A DNA stretch of 34,655 bases, taken from NCBI RefSeq assembly GCF_000482865.1, contig NZ_AXWW01000071.1:1-34655 (forward strand), given 5' to 3'. Positions 11,118-17,806 of this stretch are shown one piece after another. This stretch comes from Actinokineospora inagensis DSM 44258 (GTDB taxonomy: Bacteria; Actinomycetota; Actinomycetes; Mycobacteriales; Pseudonocardiaceae). The stretch's first letter is position 1, and each line of letters starts with the position of its first letter. Both the position numbers and the translations under genes were made by a program. Below the pieces are notes generated by a model. It made no database searches, had not been told where the DNA came from, and saw nothing but the letters and a program-made list of their open reading frames with translations.

Positions 11118-11947
11118 GCCTTCGCTCCGATCAGGTCCAGGTAGATGTCTTCGAGGCTGGGCTGCTTGACCTGCAACCCGCTGACCGCCCCACGCCCGGC
11201 CAGCTCGGCGACCGTCGGCACCGGATCCATCGACCGGACCTCGTGATCGCCACCCGCGTCGTGCCAGGACACCGTCGCCGGAGCCCGGTCCCGCCCCCCG
11301 AGCGTGCGCGGCGTCCCCTCGGCCACGATCCGGCCCGCCGCGATCACCGCGAGCCGGTTCGCCAGCGCCTCCGCCTCGTCCAGGTAGTGCGTCGTCAGCA
11401 GGATCGTGGTGCCCTCACCGGACAGCGTCCGCACCAACTCCCAGAACTGCCTACGCGCCTCCGGGTCGAACCCCGTCGTCGGCTCGTCCAGGAACAGAAG
11501 CCGAGGCCGTCCGATGATCCCCAACGCCACATCCACCCGCCGTCGCTGACCCCCAGACAGCGACCGCACCTTCGCGTCGGCCTTGCCCTCCAGCCCACAC
11601 AGCTCGACGACCTCCTGCACGTCACGCGGCTCCGGGTAGAACTTCGCGAACTGCAGCACGGTCTCCCGCACAGTCAACTCCGCCGCGTCCGTCGCCGTCT
11701 GCAACACAATCCCGATCTCCGACCGCCACCGACGGCCCGCCTTCCCGGGATCAACCCCGAGCACCGCGACCTCCCCGCCGTCGCGATCCCGGTGCCCCTC
11801 CAGGATCTCGGTGGTGGTCGTCTTCCCCGCCCCATTGGGTCCGAGCAGCGCGAACACCTCCCCCTCAGCCACCGTCAAGTCCAGCCCCACCACGGCGGGG
11901 TTGCTCCCGTAGCTCTTGCGCAACCCGCGCACCTCGATCGCGTCCAT
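11114..11947 (-). CDS. ABC transporter ATPase (DrrA-like)
   Basis: This 277-residue stand-alone NBD has Walker A GPNGAGKTTT, signature LSGGQRRRVDVALG, Walker B LLFLDEPTTGFDP and H-loop TTHYLDEAE. A C-terminal regulatory tail ends SLEDIYLDLIG, as in DrrA-type proteins. I chose the ATG at 11947 (MDAIEVRGLRKSYG); an in-frame TTG two codons upstream is less likely. AGGA precedes the ATG. It is the first gene of the operon ATPase-permease-kinase-regulator-serine hydrolase. Confidence 0.94.
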   Translation of the reverse strand: MDAIEVRGLRKSYGSNPAVVGLDLTVAEGEVFALLGPNGAGKTTTTEILEGHRDRDGGEVAVLGVDPGKAGRRWRSEIGIVLQTATDAAELTVRETVLQFAKFYPEPRDVQEVVELCGLEGKADAKVRSLSGGQRRRVDVALGIIGRPRLLFLDEPTTGFDPEARRQFWELVRTLSGEGTTILLTTHYLDEAEALANRLAVIAAGRIVAEGTPRTLGGRDRAPATVSWHDAGGDHEVRSMDPVPTVAELAGRGAVSGLQVKQPSLEDIYLDLIGAKA

Positions 11948-12297
11948 ACCCAAATCCTGCGCCGTTCCGAGCCCCTCGCGGGACCTGCGACCGACTGAAC
12001 CCCACTGTCAACCGGTTGATGGACACCCCCGTCCCCCAACCGGCACCCCACCCCCACCGAGCCCGATAAACTCGGCCCCGAACAATGCAGCCCCCGAATC
12101 AACCCTAGCGACACGCCCCACTTGCGTTCGAGCCACGAGCAGCCCCCTGTGGACACCCCACCAGGTTGTGGACACCCCAACCATCGGCAGATTCAACCAA
12201 CCCCGCCAGCTCGCACCGCGCGCCCCGAAACCCCACCCCATATCGACGAAGGCCGCCAGCCCACCCCGCGCGCCTCGAAACCCGCCGATCCCAACCG
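11948..12297. other. Intergenic leader of the exporter/two-component operon, A/C-rich
   Basis: No credible gene is present. This region contains a 12-bp palindrome (12008-12019), a degenerate copy of the 20-bp CAGCCCCCGAATCCAGCCTA repeat (12088-12107), and two TGTGGACAC 9-mers (12148-12156 and 12167-12175). Near the right end lie diverged CCGCGCGCCTCGAAACCC-type units that also flank repeat copies A and C. Confidence 0.6.
12008..12019. promoter_or_regulatory. Palindromic operator candidate upstream of the exporter operon
   Basis: A perfect 12-bp palindrome, TCAACCGGTTGA, lies about 60 bp before the ATPase start. It is a plausible binding site for a dimeric regulator such as the operon's own response regulator, but no regulator is assigned. 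Confidence 0.4.
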
Positions 12298-12443
12298 CCC
12301 GTTGTGGTGAAGTTGTTTTGTTTGGGGGGAGCGGTGGCCTAAGCCGGCTGGCGGGTAAGGCCACGCTTTCCAGTGGCCCCGCCTTTTAGCCTTACCCAGG
12401 CTACCGCTAGGGGCCCCAAACAAAACAACTTCACCACAACGGG
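12298..12443 (+). repeat. Nested palindromic repeat, copy B (complete, 146 bp)
   Basis: The outer arms are perfect 30-bp inverted repeats (12298-12327 and 12414-12443), beginning CCCGTTGTGGTGAAGTTGTT. Inside these lie AGCGGTGGCC / GGCTACCGCT (9 of 10), then GGGTAAGGC / GCCTTACCC, then an inner GGCCAC (12359-12364) / GTGGCC (12373-12378) hairpin with an 8-base loop. About 35 bases on the left and 25 on the right are also shared with copy C. It lies 59 bases downstream of the citA stop (minus strand). It is non-coding, with no transposase. Confidence 0.93.
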
Positions 12444-12502
12444 CACCCCGCATTTATCTGGCGCAATCCAGCGGCGTCGTCGAAGGCGACAAGCAGTCCC
12501 CC

Positions 12503-13645
12503 TCAGAAATGCCCAATTTCCCCCCACCCCTCAACATCCTCCGGCTTACGCGCATCCGGCCCAACATACTTGGCAGAAGGCCGAATCACCCGCCCCGTCC
12601 GTTTCTGCTCCAGAATGTGCGCACACCACCCCGCCGTCCGGCCACAGGTAAACATCGCAGGCATCATATGCGCGGGCACCTCGGCGAAGTCAAGAATCAC
12701 CGCCGCCCAAAACTCGACATTCGTCTCGATAGCCCGATCAGGCCGCCGCTCGCGAAGTTCAGCCAGCGCGGCCTGCTCCAACGCCGCCGCCGCCGAAAAA
12801 CGGGCAGCGCCGAGCTTCTCGCACGTCCGCCGCAGCACCCGCGCACGCGGATCCTCCGCCCGATAAACCCGATGCCCAAATCCCATCAACCGATCCCCAC
12901 GATCGAGAATCCCCCGCACAACCCCCTGAGGATCGCCCGTGCGTTCCACCTCGGCGATCATCGGCAGAACTCGCGCAGGCGCCCCGCCGTGCAGCGGGCC
13001 CGACATGGCCCCGATCGCCCCGGACAGCGCGGCAGCCACGTCAGCCCCAGTAGAAGCGATCGCGCGAGCCGTAAACGTCGACGGGTTCATTCCGTGCTCA
13101 GCCGCAGTGACCCAATACGTGTCGATCGCGGCGATGTGCGCCGGATCCGGCTCACCACGCCACCGCGTCATGAACCGCTCCGTGATGGTCGAGCACTCGT
13201 CAATGCGCCGCTGCGGGATCGCGGGCTGGTGGATGCCCCGCGCCGACTGGGCCACATAGGACAGCGCCATGACCGAAGCGCGGGCCAACTGCTCCCGCGC
13301 TTCCTCGTCCGTGATGTCCAGCAGCGGCCGGTAGCCCCAGATCGGCGCGAGCATCGCCAGCCCGGCCTGCACGTCGACCCGCACGTCACCCGAGTGGACC
13401 GGGACGGGGAACGGCTCGGCGGGCGGCAGGCCGGGGCCGAAGCGGCCGTCGACCAGCAGGGCCCACACGTTGCCGAAGGTGACCCGGCCCGCCAGGTCCT
13501 CGATGTCCACGCCCCGGTAGCGCAGGGCGCCGCCGTCGCGGTCGGGTTCGGCGATGTCGGTGTGGAAGGCGATGACACCCTCCAGGCCCGGCCGGAACCC
13601 GTCGTCCGGGGACTCGGGCTTGCTGTCCTGCACCGCGTTGTGCAT
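12503..13645 (-). CDS. citA: Citrate synthase 2 (CitA-type)
   Basis: This 380-residue citrate synthase condenses acetyl-CoA and oxaloacetate. Catalytic-site histidines are in AAEHGMN (His184), SGPLHGG (His219) and GFGHRVY (His258). The usual catalytic Asp motif NVDFYSG reads NVEFWAA, with Glu311 in place of Asp; I recall the same Glu in mycobacterial CitA proteins. It is shorter than the hexameric GltA encoded at 22763, so the locus carries both paralogs. GGCGGAG precedes the ATG. It is divergent from pdxH. The 3' end is markedly G/T-rich on its coding strand compared with its 5' half. Confidence 0.94.
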   Translation of the reverse strand: MHNAVQDSKPESPDDGFRPGLEGVIAFHTDIAEPDRDGGALRYRGVDIEDLAGRVTFGNVWALLVDGRFGPGLPPAEPFPVPVHSGDVRVDVQAGLAMLAPIWGYRPLLDITDEEAREQLARASVMALSYVAQSARGIHQPAIPQRRIDECSTITERFMTRWRGEPDPAHIAAIDTYWVTAAEHGMNPSTFTARAIASTGADVAAALSGAIGAMSGPLHGGAPARVLPMIAEVERTGDPQGVVRGILDRGDRLMGFGHRVYRAEDPRARVLRRTCEKLGAARFSAAAALEQAALAELRERRPDRAIETNVEFWAAVILDFAEVPAHMMPAMFTCGRTAGWCAHILEQKRTGRVIRPSAKYVGPDARKPEDVEGWGEIGHF

Positions 13646-13956
13646 GTGCTCCGCCTTTCACGCCATGGCCACGACTGGGTCTCGCCGGGTGTGCGTCGGC
13701 AGCGGTGTGTGGGGCGTGATCGCCGGGCACCACTGCGCGGCTGCCGAAACCATGCTCCTCCCCCCAGGGGTTAGCAATCGTTCACACCGGTGTCTTCGGT
13801 CACGATCCAGTGAAACGATCCAGATTGTCGTTGATCTCCATTGCGCCTGCCCGGGTGTCCGCTGTCACCGTGCGGGCGGTTTCCGTTCACCTCGATTCCC
13901 CGTACCGTCAAAGTGGTGTGGTGACCCCCCACGCACCAGCGGTGAGGAGATGCGGT
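13646..13956. promoter_or_regulatory. Divergent promoter region between citA and pdxH
   Basis: This is a 311-bp noncoding region. It contains a 10-bp palindrome ACACCGGTGT (13784-13793) and a direct repeat ACGATCCAG (13802-13810 and 13815-13823), 13 bp apart. No -35/-10 pair is convincing. No small gene is visible. Confidence 0.45.
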
Positions 13957-14616
13957 ATGGCTGACGGCGAGATCGTGCTGGACCTTCCAACCATGCGGGT
14001 GTCTTACGAACACGGCGACCTGCAGGAGGGCGACCTCGCCGAGACCTGGCACGAGCAGTTGCAGCTCTGGCTCGACGACGCGCGGCAAGCGGGTCTGGCC
14101 GAGCCGAACGCCATGGTGCTGGCCACCGCCGGTCCGGACGGCTACCCGTCCTCGCGCACGGTGCTGGCCAAGGGCCTCAACGCCCGGGGGCTGGTGTTCT
14201 TCACCAACTACACCTCCGCCAAGAGCCACGACCTGATGGCCACCCGCGCCGCGTCGGCCACCTTCCCCTGGTACGGCCTGCACCGGCAGGCCACCGTGCG
14301 TGGCACGGTGGAGAAGGTCAGCCCGGCCGAGACCGCCGCCTACTGGGCGCAGCGGCCGCGCGGGTCACAACTGGGGGCGTGGGCGTCGCCGCAGTCGATC
14401 GTGGTGAGCGGGCGCGGGTCGCTGGAGTCGGCACTGGCCAATGTGGAGCGCCGGTTCGCCGACGCGGAGACCGTGCCGGTGCCGCCGCACTGGGGTGGCT
14501 GGCGGATCCAGCCGGAGATCGTGGAGTTCTGGCAGGGTCGCCGGGACCGGATGCACGACCGGCTGCGGTTCCGCCTCGGCCGCGCGGGCTGGAAGGTCGA
14601 GCGGCTCGGCCCCTGA
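13957..14616 (+). CDS. pdxH: Pyridoxamine 5'-phosphate oxidase
   Basis: This 219-residue FMN enzyme oxidises PNP/PMP to pyridoxal 5'-phosphate, the cofactor used by SerC encoded nearby. FMN-binding signatures are SSRTVLAKGL (about 66-75) and VFFTNYTSAKSHDL (about 81-94). The C-terminal dimerisation and substrate region is WGGWRIQPEIVEFWQGRRDRMHDRL. GAGGAG lies 7-8 bases before the ATG at 13957; upstream in-frame codons are noncoding-like. It has the usual family length and appears complete. Confidence 0.95.
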   Translation: MADGEIVLDLPTMRVSYEHGDLQEGDLAETWHEQLQLWLDDARQAGLAEPNAMVLATAGPDGYPSSRTVLAKGLNARGLVFFTNYTSAKSHDLMATRAASATFPWYGLHRQATVRGTVEKVSPAETAAYWAQRPRGSQLGAWASPQSIVVSGRGSLESALANVERRFADAETVPVPPHWGGWRIQPEIVEFWQGRRDRMHDRLRFRLGRAGWKVERLGP

Positions 14617-14656
14617 GGGGTTCCGGGTCGGCTGTAAATCACAGGCGAGCAGGCCG

Positions 14657-14674
14657 TTAGTTAGCCTAAGCTAA
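14657..14674 (+). promoter_or_regulatory. Iron-box-like site (DtxR/IdeR type)
   Basis: TTAGTTAGCCTAAGCTAA has a central core, TTAGCCTAA (14661-14669), that matches the middle of the DtxR/IdeR consensus TTAGGTTAGGCTAACCTAA. The outer TTAG / CTAA half-sites are also present, with one base fewer in the left spacer. It ends 6 bases before the GTG of the EntS-like exporter gene, where a bound repressor would block transcription. Confidence 0.62.
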
Positions 14675-14680
14675 TAGTTT

Positions 14681-15985
14681 GTGAGCACTCAGACAGAGCG
14701 CCCCGCGCGCGCCAGCCGGGCCAGGGGAATCCTGGGGAAAGTCGTCATCGACACCCGGCCGCTGCGGATCCGCGACTACCGTCGCATGTGGGTGTCGACC
14801 GTCGTCACGGCGGTCGGCAGCCAGCTCACCGCCGTCGCCGTGCCCAAACAGGTCTACGACCTGACCGGGTCGTCCGGCTACGTCGGCCTGACCGGGGCGG
14901 TGGGGCTGGTCCCGCTGCTCGTGTTCGGCCTGTGGGGCGGTGCCATCGCCGACGCGGTGGACCGCCGCAAGGTCATGCTCTACAGCAACCTGGGTGTCGC
15001 GGTGACCTCCGGCCTGCTGTGGGCGCAGGCGTTCACGCAGATGCGCTCGGTGTGGGTGGTGCTGGTCCTGCTGGGACTGCAGCAGGCGTTCGTGGCGGTC
15101 AACATGCCCGCCCGCAGCGCCGCCGTCGCCCGGCTCGTCCCGCCGGAGCTCCTGCCGCCCGCGAACGCGCTGAGCTTCACCACGTTCACCTTCGGCATGG
15201 TGTTCGGCCCGCTGCTGGCCGGGGCGCTGATCCCGGTGCTCGGCCTGTCCACTTTGTACCTGATCGACACGGTCGCGCTGGTGGTCGCGTTCAGCTCGGT
15301 GTGGTTCCTGCCGCCCATCCCACCCGGTGAGAACGCCCGGCGCCAGGCGGGCATCTCCGCGATCGCCGACGGGTTCCGGTACCTGGCGCTGAAGAAGCTG
15401 CTGCTCGTGTCGTTCCTGGTGGACATCATCGCGATGGTCGCGGGCATGCCGCGCGCCCTGTTCCCGGAGATGGCCGAACGCACCTTCGGCGACCCGCCCG
15501 GCGGCGGCCCCGCCCTCGGCTGGCTCTACGCCGCCATCCCGATCGGCTCCGCCGTGTTCGGCCTGTTCTCCGGCGCGTTCGCCCGCATCCGCCGCCAAGG
15601 CGCCGTGATCGCCGTGTCGATCGTCGTCTGGGGCCTGGCCATGGCCGCCTTCGGCTTGACCAGCTCCATCCTGCTGGCCGCGCTGTTCCTCGGCCTCGGC
15701 GGCGGCGCCGACCTGATCAGCGCCGTCCACCGCAGCTCCATGCTGCAGACCGAGGCCACCGACGAGATGCGCGGCCGCATGCAGGGCGTCTTCACGGTGG
15801 TCGTCGCGGGCGGCCCCCGCATCGCCGACCTCGTGCACGGCTGGGGCGCCGCCATCTTCGGCACCGCCACCGCCGCGACCGTGGGCGGCATCCTGGTCGT
15901 CGTCCTGGTCATCGCCACCGTCGCCTGGCTTCCCGACTTCTGGCGCTTCCGGTTCACCCCGACCGAGGACCAGCCCGCCTCATGA
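14681..15985 (+). CDS. MFS exporter, EntS-like (siderophore exporter family)
   Basis: This 434-residue protein has 12 predicted membrane helices. Segments closely resemble E. coli enterobactin exporter EntS: LGWLYAAIPIGSAVFGLFSG, SMLQTEATDEMRGRMQGV, and a C-terminal WRFRFTP. The loop after helix 2 has the MFS motif GAIADAVDRRKVML. The start is a GTG at 14681 with no Shine-Dalgarno, directly behind an iron-box-like site, so the message may be leaderless. Export of a siderophore under iron control is inferred; no siderophore biosynthesis gene is in the window. The stop codon is the first base triplet of a 38-bp repeat. Confidence 0.85.
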   Translation: MSTQTERPARASRARGILGKVVIDTRPLRIRDYRRMWVSTVVTAVGSQLTAVAVPKQVYDLTGSSGYVGLTGAVGLVPLLVFGLWGGAIADAVDRRKVMLYSNLGVAVTSGLLWAQAFTQMRSVWVVLVLLGLQQAFVAVNMPARSAAVARLVPPELLPPANALSFTTFTFGMVFGPLLAGALIPVLGLSTLYLIDTVALVVAFSSVWFLPPIPPGENARRQAGISAIADGFRYLALKKLLLVSFLVDIIAMVAGMPRALFPEMAERTFGDPPGGGPALGWLYAAIPIGSAVFGLFSGAFARIRRQGAVIAVSIVVWGLAMAAFGLTSSILLAALFLGLGGGADLISAVHRSSMLQTEATDEMRGRMQGVFTVVVAGGPRIADLVHGWGAAIFGTATAATVGGILVVVLVIATVAWLPDFWRFRFTPTEDQPAS

Positions 15986-16020
15986 TCGTCCCGACCTGAG
16001 CAGCCCCCGAATCCAGCCTA
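15983..16020 (+). repeat. Stop-anchored repeat, copy 1
   Basis: This 38-bp repeat starts at the TGA stop codon of the MFS gene and ends with CAGCCCCCGAATCCAGCCTA. It matches the reverse complement of 16345-16382 at 36 of 38 positions. Confidence 0.9.
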
Positions 16021-16059
16021 CGATCCGCCACCGACCAACCCGGAATCCGCCGGATGCGT

Positions 16060-16287
16060 TGTGGATGGACCGCGAGGATGTGGACAACTGGAGCCGCACC
16101 GGCGTGACCCTGGGCCAGTTTCTTGATCGCCCGCCCTCGGCAGCCCCCGAATCCAGCCTAACGGTGGGTGTCGAGGGAAACCGGGGTCGGCGGCGGTCTG
16201 TGGACAAGCCGCAGGGATGTGGGTGGCTGAAAGTGTCGCCCGGGGCATAGCCGGAGGAATTGCGGGGATGTGGACGACCTATCCACA
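16060..16287. other. Cluster of DnaA-box-like 9-mers
   Basis: TGTGGACAA (reverse complement TTGTCCACA, the DnaA box favoured in high-GC actinomycetes) occurs exactly at 16079-16087 and 16199-16207. Near matches are TGTGGATGG (16060-16068), TGTGGACGA (16269-16277) and CTATCCACA (16279-16287). All lie in a noncoding region with no dnaA, dnaN or other origin gene nearby. DnaA binding is inferred. Confidence 0.5.
16124..16160 (+). repeat. Stop-anchored repeat family, copy 2 (internal)
   Basis: This is a 37-bp direct copy beginning TGATCG and ending CAGCCCCCGAATCCAGCCTA, with one base deleted and a few substitutions relative to copies 1 and 3. It is not at a recognisable gene end. Confidence 0.82.
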
Positions 16288-16303
16288 TCCCCGCAATTCC
16301 TCC
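16253..16303. repeat. Perfect 22-bp inverted repeat, 7-base loop
   Basis: The arms 16253-16274 and 16282-16303 are perfect reverse complements, starting GGAGGAATTGCGGGG and closing with TGTGGA / TCCACA next to the loop CGACCTA. There is no U-tract on either side. It could be a bidirectional terminator or a protein-binding cruciform. Confidence 0.9.
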
Positions 16304-16344
16304 ACCAGGAGCCGAAGGTTCCGATGTCGGTCGATGCCCGCCGG

Positions 16345-16382
16345 TAGGCTGGATTCGGGGGCTGCTCAGGGCGGAACGATCA
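16345..16382 (-). repeat. Stop-anchored repeat, copy 3
   Basis: Read on the minus strand, this 38-bp repeat begins with the TGA stop of the MBL-fold gene and ends CAGCCCCCGAATCCAGCCTA. It is inverted with respect to copy 1, so the pair brackets the whole convergent intergenic region from stop codon to stop codon. Confidence 0.9.
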
Positions 16383-17192
16383 CTCGGTGAAGGCGTGGAG
16401 TTCTTCGGCGTCGTGGGCGGAGAACAGGCGGACCTCGCCCGTGATCCCGCGAAGTCGTTCCTGGTTCCCCCGTCGAGCGTCGCCGTCGACCTGCATGAGG
16501 GTTTCGAACACCCGCATCCCCGGCGGGCACGACGGGGGGTTCTGCATCTCGGCCCGGTTGAAGTAGGCGTCCCCCGCGTGCAACAACCAGCCCGACGACG
16601 ACTGGATCGCCACTCCACAATGTCCCCGCGTGTGCCCGGCCAACGGCACCAGCAGGAAGTCCGACGACAACCCCGCCAGTTCGCGCACCCCGTCGAACCC
16701 CATCCACGCCGAACCGCTGACCGGCTCGTACGTTTCCCACTTGGGCTCATGCGCCCAGTGCGCCTGCCGATACCGCTGTCGCTCGCCGCGGGTCGCCGGG
16801 GTCAGGGCCGCGCGCAGTTCCGGGCCGTACACGTGGACCCGGGCGTCGGGGAAGTCCGCCAACCCGCCTGCGTGGTCCAAATCCAGGTGCGTCAACACGA
16901 TGTGCCGCACGTCCCCCGGTGCGTACCCGAGCGCCGCGAGTTGGCGCACCGCCGCCTGCGACGGGTCCCGAACCGGGCGGACGAGGGCGACGAACGGCGC
17001 GGGCAGGTTCGTCCGGGGGTTCGTCAGGTCTGCGACGCCGAACCCGGTGTCGACTAAGACGAGGCCGTCGTCCGCTTCCACCACGAGCACGTGGCAGACG
17101 ATGTTCGCCGGGCGGAACAGGCCGGGGGAGCCGTCGACGAGGGTGCCGCCGAGGGGGCGCATGCTGCCGCAGTTGAGGTGGTGGACGCGCAT
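16380..17192 (-). CDS. MBL-fold metallo-hydrolase (lactonase-like)
   Basis: This 270-residue metallo-beta-lactamase-fold hydrolase resembles the N-acyl-homoserine-lactonase / glyoxalase II branch. The metal motif reads THLDLDHAGG, that is HxDxDH rather than HxHxDH, so Asp replaces the second His. Further ligands are in AGHTRGH and HAGDAYF. I chose the ATG at 17192 (MRVHHLNCGSMRP), 2 bp after the TetR stop; the longer open frame is a shadow. It is cotranscribed with the TetR regulator and probably under its control. The substrate is unknown. Confidence 0.86.
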   Translation of the reverse strand: MRVHHLNCGSMRPLGGTLVDGSPGLFRPANIVCHVLVVEADDGLVLVDTGFGVADLTNPRTNLPAPFVALVRPVRDPSQAAVRQLAALGYAPGDVRHIVLTHLDLDHAGGLADFPDARVHVYGPELRAALTPATRGERQRYRQAHWAHEPKWETYEPVSGSAWMGFDGVRELAGLSSDFLLVPLAGHTRGHCGVAIQSSSGWLLHAGDAYFNRAEMQNPPSCPPGMRVFETLMQVDGDARRGNQERLRGITGEVRLFSAHDAEELHAFTE

Positions 17193-17194
17193 GG

Positions 17195-17752
17195 TCAGCC
17201 TTTCAGCAGTGGGGCGAAGGTCTCGGCGACCGCGTACAGCGGGGTGGTGTCGCGGCGGTTGCGGGCGAGGAGTTGGGCCCCCTCGACCGCGGACAGGACG
17301 GCGGTGGCCAGGGTGTCCGCATTGGACAGACCGGACCGGTGGAGCGCGGCGCTGATCACGCTGTGCCACTGGGCGAAGGCGTCCGCGCAGGCCGCGCGCA
17401 CCCGGTCCGAGTCGGCGTCGATCGCGACCGTCCCGATTGGACAGCCGTGGGCGAAGTCGGCGGCGGTGAGCTCGTCGGCCAGTACCCGCATCGCGTCGGC
17501 CAGGGCGTCGGCGGGGGTGGCGGCCCGGTCGAAGGTCTCGGTGATGCGGGTGCGGAACTCGGCGCCCGCCATGGTCACCGCCTCGGCGGCCAGTTGCTCC
17601 TTGCCCCCCGGGAAGTGGAAGTACAGCGACCCCTTCGGGAGTCCACCCGCGGCGAGCACCTGGTTCAGGCCGGTGCCGTGGTAGCCGTGCACGCGGAAGA
17701 GGTCGACGGCGGTGCGCAGGGTTCGGTCTCGGGTGTCGTTCCGACGGGGCAC
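17195..17752 (-). CDS. TetR-family regulator (LmrA/YxaF-like)
   Basis: This 185-residue regulator starts at a GTG (VPRRNDTRDRTLRTAVDLF). Its HTH domain contains GYHGTGLNQVLAAGGLPKGS and LYFHFPGGKEQL, characteristic of the LmrA/YxaF-like branch. The C-terminal ligand domain contains AHGCPIGTVA. The GTG lies 14 bases from a perfect AGACCGGTCT palindrome in the divergent promoter, consistent with autorepression and control of the epimerase/amidohydrolase pair. It is followed after 2 bp by the MBL hydrolase. Confidence 0.9.
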   Translation of the reverse strand: MPRRNDTRDRTLRTAVDLFRVHGYHGTGLNQVLAAGGLPKGSLYFHFPGGKEQLAAEAVTMAGAEFRTRITETFDRAATPADALADAMRVLADELTAADFAHGCPIGTVAIDADSDRVRAACADAFAQWHSVISAALHRSGLSNADTLATAVLSAVEGAQLLARNRRDTTPLYAVAETFAPLLKG

Positions 17753-17766
17753 GACCGCGACTATAC

Positions 17767-17776
17767 AGACCGGTCT
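17767..17776. promoter_or_regulatory. TetR operator candidate AGACCGGTCT
   Basis: A perfect 10-bp palindrome lies in the 54-bp divergent gap between the TetR gene and the epimerase gene. From memory, LmrA/YxaF/QacR-like regulators bind AGAC...GTCT palindromes, which fits the protein encoded next to it. Confidence 0.68.
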
Positions 17777-17806
17777 AGTAAAAAGCAGCGCCGCTACCCT
17801 CGGGGC

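Noticed and set aside
12339-12527. Small peptide frames inside repeat copy B
   Set aside because: Similar peptides arise from copy C because the repeat DNA is conserved; no start signal or coding bias supports translation.
16060-16287. Chromosomal replication origin
   Set aside because: Only five box-like 9-mers, no dnaA/dnaN/gyr genes, no AT-rich unwinding region, and convergent genes on both sides.
15980-16750. Minus-strand gene covering the convergent intergenic region and part of the MBL gene
   Set aside because: Arg/Ser-rich shadow overlapping a strongly supported MBL-fold gene; its left part lies in repeats and hairpins.
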